A stretch of DNA of 9,008 nt from Deltaproteobacteria bacterium (GTDB taxonomy: Bacteria; Myxococcota; Polyangia; Polyangiales; B10-G4), in contig JAFDCW010000115.1 in assembly GCA_019312705.1 (NCBI GenBank), positions 1 to 9,008 on the forward strand, in the 5' to 3' direction. The position numbers and the translations under genes are program-made. Shown in pieces: positions 1 through 6,387 of this stretch. The notes beneath the pieces were generated by a model. The model was not told where the DNA came from and searched no databases. It saw nothing but the letters and a program-made list of their open reading frames with translations. Positions within the stretch are counted from its first letter, which is position 1. Each line of letters starts with the position of its first letter.

Positions 1-385
1 CGCCCGGGGCACGAATCGCGCAGTCGCCGTCCGAATTGCACGGCAGGCAAAGCACCGGAACATCCGGCGCGCAGGCTCCGGCAAAGGCTCGATGGAAGCC
101 CTCAGGGCATGCGACCAGGTCGCACCGGGCAACGCCTTCGATCGCGTCGACGACGCAGGCGGTCTCCGAGGCGCTCGGGAAGACCTCGGGGCAGCTCACC
201 CCGCAACCACCGCAGTGCTCCAAGGTGAAGTAGACGCCGTCATCATCGACGAAGGTCTCGTCGATGAGCCCGTCGCAGTCCTGGTCGATGCCGTCGCAGA
301 GTTCGTCCACGTCGCAAGGGTGGGCCTCGTAGCAACCCGTCACCGACAGCGCCATCAAGGCTGCTCCGGCGAGGTATCGAGCCAT
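1..385 (-). CDS. Partial MopE-like Cys/Asp-rich lipoprotein (N-terminal 128 residues)
   Basis: This gene enters from the left edge and only its first 128 codons are present. The ATG at 385-383 lies four bases after the stop of the upstream lipoprotein gene, so the two are probably co-transcribed and translationally coupled; no good Shine-Dalgarno sequence is visible. The start MARYLAGAALMALSVTGC is a short lipoprotein signal peptide with lipobox VTGC, the lipidated Cys being residue 18. Residues 30-43 (CDGIDQDCDGLIDE) form a motif of the MopE/CxxDxDCDGxxDE type, rich in Asp and likely to bind calcium or another metal. It is followed by a Cys cluster (HCGGCGVSC, 57-65). Residues 92-122 contain further paired cysteines. 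The protein aligns by eye with residues 44-137 of the upstream neighbour, so the two are paralogues. A surface-exposed outer-membrane lipoprotein is inferred; the exact function is unknown. Confidence 0.85.
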   Translation of the reverse strand, partial: MARYLAGAALMALSVTGCYEAHPCDVDELCDGIDQDCDGLIDETFVDDDGVYFTLEHCGGCGVSCPEVFPSASETACVVDAIEGVARCDLVACPEGFHRAFAGACAPDVPVLCLPCNSDGDCAIRAPG

Positions 386-389
386 TCGC

Positions 390-2981
390 CTAGCGGACGA
401 TGACATCGACTGCCCCCCCGGCTACGCCATCCACCGCTGCCGCCGCGCCGCCGCCGCCGCGGCCGGCGAGGCCTCCCCGCCCGAGGCGGAACGTATTGCG
501 AGCGCGCCACGTCGCGGCTTCAGGGGGCTCGCCGCCGAACATGCCGGTCAGCCAGATCCCGATCGACCCGCCGCCGCACCCGCCGCCGCCGCCGCCGCCG
601 GCTCCGCCGTTGCCCCCAGCGCCGCCGCGCCCCCCCGGAAAGGGCCCTGCGAGGGTGGGCGTGGAGAGCGCATCCCGGGGCAGGCTGCCGCCGAAGCCGC
701 CGGCTCCGCCGGGGCCACCGTCACCGCCGGCTCCGCCGTCCCCGCCGCGACCGGCGTCGCCCGGGGAGAGCACGAGCTCCTCGAGGGTCGGCAGCGCGCC
801 CGCCGCACCGCGGACGACGATGGCGACGGCCGGGGCGCCACTGGTCCCAGGCATGCCGAGGGCACCGCCGCAGCCTCCGGCTCCGCCGCCGCCACCGCCT
901 CCGCCGAGGCCGTCGGCAAATTCACAGACGACGTCGACGTAGTCCATCTCGGATCCGCCGCCGGCGCCACCGCCGCCGCCTCCGCTCGCCGAGGTCCCCG
1001 CCGACCCGGAGGTACCGAGGTCCGGCATCCATCTCGTACCGTCGAGGCGACCGAGAGGGTCGACACATCCGACCCCGGCGCGCCCGTCGGCCCCGTCGGT
1101 GCCGGGCCTCCCGGGCTGGGGCCCCTGAAAGTCGGTCGGGACCGTGAAGTCGGCGAGGCCACAGCAGACCGCGGTGCTACAGCTGACACCCATGATCGGG
1201 CCGTTGGAGTCTTGCCCCCCGGTTCCGGGAGCTCCCCCAGCGAGCCCCCCCGCAGCGGGAGCGGCGGCTCCGTTCGGCTGGAAGTTGGCGAACTCTGGAC
1301 AGGCGGGCGACCCCCCGGTGCCCCCGCGAGTGTCGACGCCGGCGCACGAACTCGACCCCCCGACGCCGCCTGGGACCACGTTCGATGGCGCGGAAATGCA
1401 GAGGTGCCCAGCGTCCTCGAGAGCGCCGCGGGGCGGGGCGCCCTGGGCTGCTTCGGTGGCGGGCGCAGCGCCAGCGACCCCCGAAATTCCGTTCATACCG
1501 CGGCCGGCGACGCCCGCACGAATGGACGCCTGGCGAAGGATGAGCCCAGACCCTGGGCTATCCAAGAACACCCCGAAGGCCGGCGACGAGGGCATCGCGG
1601 CGTCGCGGCCGAGGACCGTCACCCACTCGACGACCGTCGCCGACCGCCCCACGCCAACGCCCGCGGTGATGCCGGCCCCGCCGGGGGCGGTGGTGTCGTT
1701 CGGCGGCCGGATGATGACGGTGAAACCGTCGGGGTCGAGGGCTAGGAAGTCGCGGCGGTAACCGCCGTGCAGCAGCACGCCGTCTTCGAGCTCGATGGTC
1801 TCGGTGTAGGTCCCACCGGCGACGAAGACGTGGGGCCGGGGCTCCGGGGATTCTGGCAGCGTGAGGGACTCGTGGGCACGGCGCACCGCTTCGGAGATCG
1901 TCTGAAGGGGACGCGTCGGCGAGCCCGGCCCGCCGTCATCACCGTCGGTGGCGACGTAGAAACTCTCGATCACGATGCCGTCGGCGCCATCGCAGTTGAC
2001 GTCGAGGGCCTCGCCCTCGGCGCGGAGCGGCCCCGCCACGTCGGAGAGACTGCTGATCGTGCACTCGCAGCCGGTTGCGATGTCACGGTCCGCGTCGATG
2101 CGATCACCGGGCTGGACACCATCTCGAGCGTCGGGGCAATCGAGCACGCATGTCGGAGCAAAGGGATCTCCACCGCAAATGAGATCTCCTTCGGGAATCA
2201 TGTCGAGGGTGCAGTCGACGCCGCACTCGCCGCAGTGATGGAGGTCGAGGCTGTAGGCTCCGCGGCCGTCCCGGAAACCCTCATCGAGCTCGCCATCGCA
2301 GTCGTTGTCGACCTCATCGCAGACTTCCGCTGGGGCGAGGCACTCCGAGAGCACGCCATCGTTGCAGGTCGCCGAGCCGGGGCACCGGAGCCCGTCGGGG
2401 TCGACTAGACCGCAGGCGAGATCGAAGGTCTGCCCGGGCTCGCACGAGCAACTGCCCCCGCTCGGGGCACACACGTCGTCGACATTGCACGAGTAACCGA
2501 CCGGGCAGCCGAGCCCGCACCCGACCGAGCAGCGCGTTTCTCCGCCGAGCACGGAGCAAGAGGCCGCCTCGAGGTCACCGCAGTCGTCGTCGATGGCGCA
2601 GAGCAGACACAAGTGCTCCCAGGTCGGCACGCACCGGCCCGCGGTTGAAACCGAGAAGCCGACGGCACACTCCGACGCTACGCAAACGGGAGCTTCGTCG
2701 ATGAGCCCACAGGAGACCGCGAGTTCGATCGCAGCTCGCGGCTCGCAGGCGAGGTCACAGCCACCGCAGTGGGCATCGACGATGTAGCGCCCCGCCTCGT
2801 CGCGAAAGTCCTCGTCGACGGATTCGTCGAGGTCGTCGTCGAGGCCATTGCATGCCTCCGGCATCGGCACCGGCCGTTCGGCGGCATCGAAGACGTCGTC
2901 GATCGTACCGGTCCGCGACCCGCACGAAGCGAGAACCAAGACCAGAGCCGTCGCCGAGACGACCGCTTCGAAGCGAAGCAT
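390..2981 (-). CDS. Large lipoprotein: MopE-like motifs, DUF1565-like beta-helix, glycine-rich C-terminus
   Basis: 863-residue predicted secreted lipoprotein. Residues 1-20 are a signal peptide with lipobox LASC (lipidated C20). The N-terminal third is Cys/Asp-rich. A degenerate MopE-type motif lies at 44-57 (CNGLDDDLDESVDE) and a canonical one at 221-234 (CDEVDNDCDGELDE). Each is followed by a HCGxC cluster (71-79 and 249-257), with many paired cysteines between them (91-216). Residues 340-410 (FYVATDGDDG, SPTRPLQTISEAV, then VFVAGGTYTETIEL) match the start of DUF1565 / parallel beta-helix proteins. From about 490 to the end the chain is dominated by glycine, with GGx runs at 740-767 and 782-805. 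The organisation is typical of myxobacterial surface proteins; disulfides and metal-stabilised loops outside the inner membrane are inferred. The ATG at 2981 is the only start that supplies the signal peptide. Function is unknown; adhesion, an extracellular matrix role or a structural surface role are guesses. Confidence 0.88.
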   Translation of the reverse strand: MLRFEAVVSATALVLVLASCGSRTGTIDDVFDAAERPVPMPEACNGLDDDLDESVDEDFRDEAGRYIVDAHCGGCDLACEPRAAIELAVSCGLIDEAPVCVASECAVGFSVSTAGRCVPTWEHLCLLCAIDDDCGDLEAASCSVLGGETRCSVGCGLGCPVGYSCNVDDVCAPSGGSCSCEPGQTFDLACGLVDPDGLRCPGSATCNDGVLSECLAPAEVCDEVDNDCDGELDEGFRDGRGAYSLDLHHCGECGVDCTLDMIPEGDLICGGDPFAPTCVLDCPDARDGVQPGDRIDADRDIATGCECTISSLSDVAGPLRAEGEALDVNCDGADGIVIESFYVATDGDDGGPGSPTRPLQTISEAVRRAHESLTLPESPEPRPHVFVAGGTYTETIELEDGVLLHGGYRRDFLALDPDGFTVIIRPPNDTTAPGGAGITAGVGVGRSATVVEWVTVLGRDAAMPSSPAFGVFLDSPGSGLILRQASIRAGVAGRGMNGISGVAGAAPATEAAQGAPPRGALEDAGHLCISAPSNVVPGGVGGSSSCAGVDTRGGTGGSPACPEFANFQPNGAAAPAAGGLAGGAPGTGGQDSNGPIMGVSCSTAVCCGLADFTVPTDFQGPQPGRPGTDGADGRAGVGCVDPLGRLDGTRWMPDLGTSGSAGTSASGGGGGGAGGGSEMDYVDVVCEFADGLGGGGGGGGAGGCGGALGMPGTSGAPAVAIVVRGAAGALPTLEELVLSPGDAGRGGDGGAGGDGGPGGAGGFGGSLPRDALSTPTLAGPFPGGRGGAGGNGGAGGGGGGGCGGGSIGIWLTGMFGGEPPEAATWRARNTFRLGRGGLAGRGGGGAAAAVDGVAGGAVDVIVR

Positions 2982-2995
2982 CGCCCGAATGATAG

Positions 2996-3008
2996 CGCCC
3001 TCTGGGCG
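2996..3008. repeat. Short perfect hairpin in the leader of the large lipoprotein gene
   Basis: CGCCC-TCT-GGGCG gives a 5-bp GC stem with a 3-base loop, ending 14 bases upstream of the lipoprotein ATG on the minus strand. No clear Shine-Dalgarno sequence is present next to the start, so the hairpin could influence ribosome access. In such GC-rich DNA a stem this short may be chance. Confidence 0.35.
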
Positions 3009-3023
3009 AGGTGCACCCTTTGC

Positions 3024-3046
3024 GGCCGATTGCTCAGTGATCGGCC
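3024..3046. repeat. Inverted repeat (7-bp arms, 9-base loop) between phosphopantetheinyl transferase and lipoprotein genes
   Basis: GGCCGAT at 3024-3030 and ATCGGCC at 3040-3046 are perfect inverted arms around a 9-base loop. The element begins 7 bases beyond the stop codon of the phosphopantetheinyl transferase gene and lies upstream of the lipoprotein gene on the same strand. It could be a transcription terminator, but no T-run follows on the minus strand, so intrinsic termination is not well supported. A dyad operator for the lipoprotein operon is the other reading. Confidence 0.45.
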
Positions 3047-3053
3047 AATACCC

Positions 3054-3716
3054 TCACTCGATCGTGAGCGCGCTGATCACCAATCCGTCTCCGACCACCA
3101 CGCGTCCCTCGAAGCGCGCTCCCGTCGCGAACTCTCCCGAGTCGCGCCGGAGTTCGACCTCGAAGCGCCCTCCTTCGAGGTCGAGCTGCATTTCAACGTC
3201 GTGAAAGCCCAGGTATTGACGAGTCAGGGGGTACTGGGCCTTGTAGAACGCCTCCTTGGCGCTGAAGAACCGCTTCACGACCTGCCCTCGGTCGGCCTCG
3301 GCCAATCGGACGATCCACGCGTGCTCGGTCGCGGTGCAGATGTGTTTCCAGATCTCCTCGCGGGCTGCCTCGGCGCCCTCTACGTCGGCCCCGAGGGAGC
3401 GCACGTCAGACGCCTTGGCCGCGACGACGCCGCAGTAACCCTTCGTATGGGTGATCGAACCGACGACCCCCTCGGGCCAGGCCGGGCTTCGGTCTTCGCC
3501 GTTGACGATCGGCGCCGCCGCCAATCCGAGGCGCCGGATGGCCTTCCGGGCCAGGACCCGGACCGTCGCATATTCGGCCCGGCGCTTGTCCACGGCTCGG
3601 GCGATTTGGGCCCGTTCCTCTGGATAGAGCTCGTCGACGAGGAGGGCGGGCTGTGCCTCCTCGGCGACGACGGCCGCCGGAAAGAGCGCGGTGAGGCGCT
3701 TTCCGTCGAGCTTCAT
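3054..3716 (-). CDS. 4'-phosphopantetheinyl transferase, EntD/Sfp superfamily
   Basis: 220 residues, the usual length for EntD-type enzymes. This family moves the 4'-phosphopantetheine arm of coenzyme A onto a conserved serine of acyl or peptidyl carrier proteins in the cytoplasm, activating fatty-acid, polyketide, nonribosomal-peptide or siderophore synthesis. Visible family motifs, in order, are the basic stretch around KRRAEYATVRVLARKAI (44-60), GSITHTKGYC (86-95) which contacts CoA, LGADVEG (108-114) with the Mg-binding acidic pair D111 and E113, and RFFSAKEAFYKAQYP (149-163) with catalytic-region K154, E155 and K159. The last motif is the EntD form rather than the short AcpS form. No carrier-protein, PKS or NRPS gene is nearby, so it is likely a general enzyme serving clusters elsewhere. 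It is divergent from the rimJ-like gene across 83 bases. The ATG at 3716 is the natural start; no strong ribosome site is seen. Confidence 0.9.
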   Translation of the reverse strand: MKLDGKRLTALFPAAVVAEEAQPALLVDELYPEERAQIARAVDKRRAEYATVRVLARKAIRRLGLAAAPIVNGEDRSPAWPEGVVGSITHTKGYCGVVAAKASDVRSLGADVEGAEAAREEIWKHICTATEHAWIVRLAEADRGQVVKRFFSAKEAFYKAQYPLTRQYLGFHDVEMQLDLEGGRFEVELRRDSGEFATGARFEGRVVVGDGLVISALTIE

Positions 3717-3799
3717 TGGCAGCGGTTCCCGGGGCCCACCGGGAGAGTGTAATGTCGGGCGGGCCCCGCCGCTAACGCTCCCGCACTACGCATTTTCCC

Positions 3800-4378
3800 G
3801 TGTCCCTGCCCTCCCCCGTCCACATCGAGACCGAACGCCTGGTCCTCACCATGCCCGCCCGGCAGGACGCGCCCCTGATGGTCGACTACTTTCGGCGCAA
3901 CAAAGCCCACCTCAGCCCTTGGGAGCCGCGCTACCCCGACGCGTTTTTCACCAACGCCTATTGGGAGAGGCGCCTCGACGACAGCCGCCACGAGCTCATC
4001 GCCGATACGGCGCTGCGACTCGTCATGTTCCGTCGCGGCGACCCGTCGCGGCGGGTCGTCGGGATCACCAACTTCTCGGCGTTCGTCCGCCTCGCCTTCA
4101 ACTGCACCAACCTCGGCTACAGCCTCGACGAAGCCGCCGAGGGCCAGGGCTTCATGCACGAGGGCCTCGCCGCCGCCACGCGGTACATCTTCGACGAGGT
4201 GGGCCTGCACCGCATCCAGGCCAACTACCAGCCCCGCAACGAGCGCAGCGGCCGTCTCCTCGGCCGCCTCGGCTTCGTCATCGAGGGCTACGCTCGGGAC
4301 TATCTGCTCATCGACGGCGAATACCGCGACCACATCCTGACGAGCCTGACCAACCGAGCAGCGACGCCCGCGGACTGA
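3800..4378 (+). CDS. rimJ: RimJ-like GNAT N-acetyltransferase (ribosomal protein alanine N-acetyltransferase)
   Basis: 192-residue GNAT-fold acetyltransferase that moves an acetyl group from acetyl-CoA to a protein N-terminus. In Escherichia coli RimJ acts on ribosomal protein S5. The N-terminal strand reads TERLVLTMPA (11-20), with the RimJ-like LSPWEPRYPD at 38-47. The acetyl-CoA motif A region is LGYSLDEAAEGQGFMHEGL (105-123). The C-terminal part is strikingly RimJ-like: LHRIQANYQPRNERSGRLL (136-154), LGFVIEGYARDYLLIDGEYR (157-176) and DHILTSLT (177-184). The start is GTG at 3800, because an in-frame TAA occurs at 3773-3775 and the next ATG (3851) would remove the first conserved strand. 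No clear Shine-Dalgarno sequence precedes it. It ends 21 bases before the convergent TPR gene. The substrate could be a protein other than S5, since RimJ-type family members are easily confused with RimL-type and other GNATs. Confidence 0.87.
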   Translation: MSLPSPVHIETERLVLTMPARQDAPLMVDYFRRNKAHLSPWEPRYPDAFFTNAYWERRLDDSRHELIADTALRLVMFRRGDPSRRVVGITNFSAFVRLAFNCTNLGYSLDEAAEGQGFMHEGLAAATRYIFDEVGLHRIQANYQPRNERSGRLLGRLGFVIEGYARDYLLIDGEYRDHILTSLTNRAATPAD

Positions 4379-4399
4379 ACGCGTGAGACGAACCGCCCC

Positions 4400-4708
4400 T
4401 CAGAGCATATCGAGGAGCTGTTGCAACTCCGACTGGGCCTTGCCTTCGCCGGCCTTCGTGGCGACGACGAGGCCGGCTTCGAGCCAGCCCCGAGCCACCT
4501 CCGTGCGCTCGAGCTCGTGGGCAACCTGGCCGGCCATCAGGTAGGTTGGCACGTAGTCTGGGAACGCGTCGCGCACGTCCCCGTAGGCTGCAAGGGCATC
4601 TTCGGGGTGGCCGAGGGACCGAAGCTCCATCGCGAGGGCGTACCAGTGAAAGGGGTCCTTGGAACCCCCCTCGGTCATCTTGCGCAGCATCTCGAGTCGG
4701 TCGGCCAT
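4400..4708 (-). CDS. Small TPR-repeat protein downstream of hpt
   Basis: 102 residues made almost entirely of helix. Two tetratricopeptide-type repeats can be read at about 20-50 (HWYALAMELRSLGHPEDALA, then AYGDVRDAFPDY) and about 53-86 (PTYLMAGQVAHELERTEVAR onward). A C-terminal amphipathic helix ends in ELQQLLDML. No signal peptide or membrane segment is seen, so a cytoplasmic protein-binding role is inferred; no specific partner is identifiable. Small cytoplasmic TPR proteins starting with an 'MADRLExLRKM'-like helix occur in Myxococcota and Planctomycetes as far as I recall. The gene begins 18 bases after hpt stops and has a good ribosome site, so it is very likely in the hpt transcript. 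Confidence 0.82.
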   Translation of the reverse strand: MADRLEMLRKMTEGGSKDPFHWYALAMELRSLGHPEDALAAYGDVRDAFPDYVPTYLMAGQVAHELERTEVARGWLEAGLVVATKAGEGKAQSELQQLLDML

Positions 4709-4714
4709 GGCGAG

Positions 4715-4720
4715 TTCCTC
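4715..4720 (-). promoter_or_regulatory. Ribosome binding site of the small TPR gene
   Basis: On the minus strand GAGGAA lies six bases before the ATG at 4708. It is one of the few clear Shine-Dalgarno sequences in the window and fixes the start of the TPR gene inside the 18-base gap after hpt. Confidence 0.65.
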
Positions 4721-4726
4721 GGGGCC

Positions 4727-5248
4727 CTACTGCTCTTCGAGCACACCGATGAAGGGCATGTTGCGATACCGCTCGGCGAAGTCGAGGCCGTAGCCGATGA
4801 CGAAGACATCTTCGATGGTGAAGCCGAGGTAGTCGATCTTGATATCGACCTTGGCCCGGGCCGGCTTGTGCAGGAGCGAAGCGAGCTTCACCGAAGCGGG
4901 GTGCCGGGTCTCGAGGTTCTCGAAGAGGTACTGCATCGTCAGCCCCGTATCGACGATGTCTTCGATGACGATAACGTGTTTGCCCTCGATGGGCTTGGTC
5001 AGGTCGCTCGTGATCTGCACGATGCCGCTCGACTTGGTCCCGTCGCCGTAGCTCCGGAGGCCCAGGAAATCGATGGCCACTGGCAGATCGATCTCGCGAG
5101 CGAGATCCGCCGCAAAGACGAAGCTGCCCTTGAGGACCGGAACGAGAACGATCTCCATACCGACGTAGTCTTTGGTGATTTGCGCGCCCATCTCCCGGAC
5201 CCGGGCGGCGATCTTGTCGGCATCGATGAGCGTACTGATCTTCGGCAT
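4727..5248 (-). CDS. hpt: Hypoxanthine phosphoribosyltransferase
   Basis: 173 residues, standard for bacterial HPRT. This cytoplasmic purine-salvage enzyme joins hypoxanthine (and usually guanine) to PRPP, giving IMP or GMP plus pyrophosphate. Family elements appear in order. The VLKGSF loop (38-43) binds pyrophosphate. The flexible loop has [10 protein letters not shown] (66-75). The PRPP motif is [13 protein letters not shown] (92-104) with the acidic pair E96-D97. Purine-contacting K128 sits in LLHKPAR, and the C-terminal [20 protein letters not shown] (151-170) completes the site. All key residues are intact. It lies 48 bases downstream of sctT on the same strand and 18 bases upstream of the small TPR gene. 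A shared transcript with the TPR gene is likely; sharing with sctST is possible but unproven. The ATG at 5248 is the family-typical start. Confidence 0.96.
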   Translation of the reverse strand: MPKISTLIDADKIAARVREMGAQITKDYVGMEIVLVPVLKGSFVFAADLAREIDLPVAIDFLGLRSYGDGTKSSGIVQITSDLTKPIEGKHVIVIEDIVDTGLTMQYLFENLETRHPASVKLASLLHKPARAKVDIKIDYLGFTIEDVFVIGYGLDFAERYRNMPFIGVLEEQ

Positions 5249-5296
5249 GGCCGCGATCTAGCGGATCACGGGCGCCGCGTCTATCCACCAGGGCAC

Positions 5297-6121
5297 CTAA
5301 GGCGCCAGGCGCTCGAGCTGCTGGGCTGCGGCGTGGGTCGCTGCGGCGAAGACGTCGGGGAGATCGGCCACCACCAAAGACGCCGCGAGGAGCACCGCGG
5401 CGAGGCCCGTCGCGGCCCGGAGGGGCATGCCTGCAAAGAAGACGGGGATCTGCGGCGCGCTCCGGGCGATGAGGCCGAGGCCCACCTCGACGAGGACGAT
5501 CGCCACCGCAGCGGGGGCGGCGATGGCTGCCGAAAAAGCGATCGCCGTCGCCGAGAGGCGCACGGTCATCAGAATCGCTTCGCCGGTGTCCTGTCCGAAG
5601 GCAACGGCCCCCACCGGGGCGATGGCGAGGCCCTCGGCGAAGGCCGCGAGGGCGAGGCGGTGACCGCCGAGGGAGAGAAAGAGCGCAATGCCACCGAGCA
5701 GCCACAGATCGCCGAGGGGGCTGGTGCGCTCCCCCGTCGGCGGGGCGATGACCTCGGCGAGGCTCGCCCCGCGCCAGGTGTCGACGAGGCGTCCGGACCA
5801 GTCGAGGGCGAAGAACGGCAAGCCGGCGGCGAGGGCGAAGATCGCGCCGATGACCACTTCACGCAGAGCGAGGGCCGAGAGCACGTAGGGTGACGAGGGA
5901 AGCTCGACGGTCGCCGCGGCGGTAACAGGAAACATCGCGAGAGTGAGGGCCAGGACGATCGCGGTGCGCAGGAGCGCGGGAGCCCCCCGGAGGGCGAGCC
6001 AGGGCAGAAGGACCGTGAGCGGGCCGATTCGGGCCGCGACGAGGGTGCCGACGGAGAGCATCGCGGTGAGATGGGGCGCTCCGCCGAGGTGCTCGATCAG
6101 ATACTCGAGCCCTTTATCCAT
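5297..6121 (-). CDS. sctT: Type III secretion export apparatus protein SctT (YscT/FliR family)
   Basis: 274-residue integral inner-membrane protein of the SctT/FliR family, one of the three subunits (R, S, T) of the helical export gate at the base of type III secretion systems. Hydrophobic segments are visible near 20-42, 50-70, 80-105, 138-153, 190-212 and 238-253. The region ALDWSGRLVDTWRGASLAEV (105-124), followed by PPTGERTSPLG (127-137), resembles the D-x-x-RG and P-x-x-G-x-x-x-SPLG signature of SctT rather than the flagellar FliR form. The C-terminal signature is VGLGLIARSAPQIPVFFAGM (213-232). Its ATG overlaps the stop of sctS in TGATG, which indicates translational coupling. The gene normally following sctT, sctU, is absent; hpt comes next. 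A flagellar identity is less likely but cannot be excluded without a tree. Confidence 0.87.
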   Translation of the reverse strand: MDKGLEYLIEHLGGAPHLTAMLSVGTLVAARIGPLTVLLPWLALRGAPALLRTAIVLALTLAMFPVTAAATVELPSSPYVLSALALREVVIGAIFALAAGLPFFALDWSGRLVDTWRGASLAEVIAPPTGERTSPLGDLWLLGGIALFLSLGGHRLALAAFAEGLAIAPVGAVAFGQDTGEAILMTVRLSATAIAFSAAIAAPAAVAIVLVEVGLGLIARSAPQIPVFFAGMPLRAATGLAAVLLAASLVVADLPDVFAAATHAAAQQLERLAP

Positions 6122-6387
6122 CAGGAAAAGAGAGCGGGGATGGAGGTCCAGAGCCGCGTCGTGAAGCGAACCAGTTCGGCCCCCATGAGCCCACCGAAGA
6201 CGGCGAGGGCCGTGGCGACGGCGACGAGCTTGGGCACGAAGGACAGGGTCTGCTCCTGAACCTGAGTGGCGGCCTGGAGCAGGCCGACGGCAAAACCCAC
6301 GACCAAGCTGACCACGAGGGCCGGCGCTGATACGAGCAGTACCAGGTACAGGGTCTCGACGATCAGTCGAGTGAGCTCGCCCCCCAT
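6121..6387 (-). CDS. sctS: Type III secretion export apparatus protein SctS (YscS/FliQ family)
   Basis: 88 residues, exactly the usual SctS/FliQ length. It is an inner-membrane helical hairpin with segments at about 13-36 and 53-75, which joins SctR and SctT in the export gate. The family signature LLQAATQVQEQTLSFVPKLV (36-55) is perfect, and the end GGLMGAELVRFT (65-76) resembles SctS more than FliQ. The longer open frame upstream is an artefact running through antisense poly-serine sequence, so the start is placed at ATG 6387, giving MGGELTRLIVETLYL. A GTG directly before it (6390) is an alternative, and a GAGGAG lies 16 bases upstream of the ATG on the minus strand. The usual upstream gene sctR is absent: the next gene is divergent. 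sctT follows with a one-base overlap. Confidence 0.9.
   Translation of the reverse strand: MGGELTRLIVETLYLVLLVSAPALVVSLVVGFAVGLLQAATQVQEQTLSFVPKLVAVATALAVFGGLMGAELVRFTTRLWTSIPALFS

Noticed and set aside
92..403. 103-residue plus-strand open frame at the left edge
   Set aside because: The minus strand encodes a lipoprotein with lipobox and MopE-type motif in the same DNA, which explains the open frame as antisense shadow.
400..1761. Plus-strand open frames opposite the glycine-rich lipoprotein (Pro/Ala/Arg-rich predicted proteins at 400-942, 1144-1761 and 1212-1745)
   Set aside because: They mirror GGx codons read from the other strand, have low-complexity composition without domains, and overlap a well-supported lipoprotein gene.
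5090..5107. 18-base near-perfect palindrome (8-bp arms, 2-base centre)
   Set aside because: It lies within conserved hpt codons (ADLAREIDL region) and is explained by coding; no other copy was noticed.
4308..5705. 465-residue minus-strand open frame across hpt and sctT
   Set aside because: It is an Arg/Pro/Gly-rich out-of-frame reading of genes with clear family motifs; long shadow frames are expected at this GC content.
4421..5893. 490-residue plus-strand open frame
   Set aside because: It is antisense to the TPR, hpt and sctT genes; it is rich in Asp, Glu, Gly and His with no recognisable domain.
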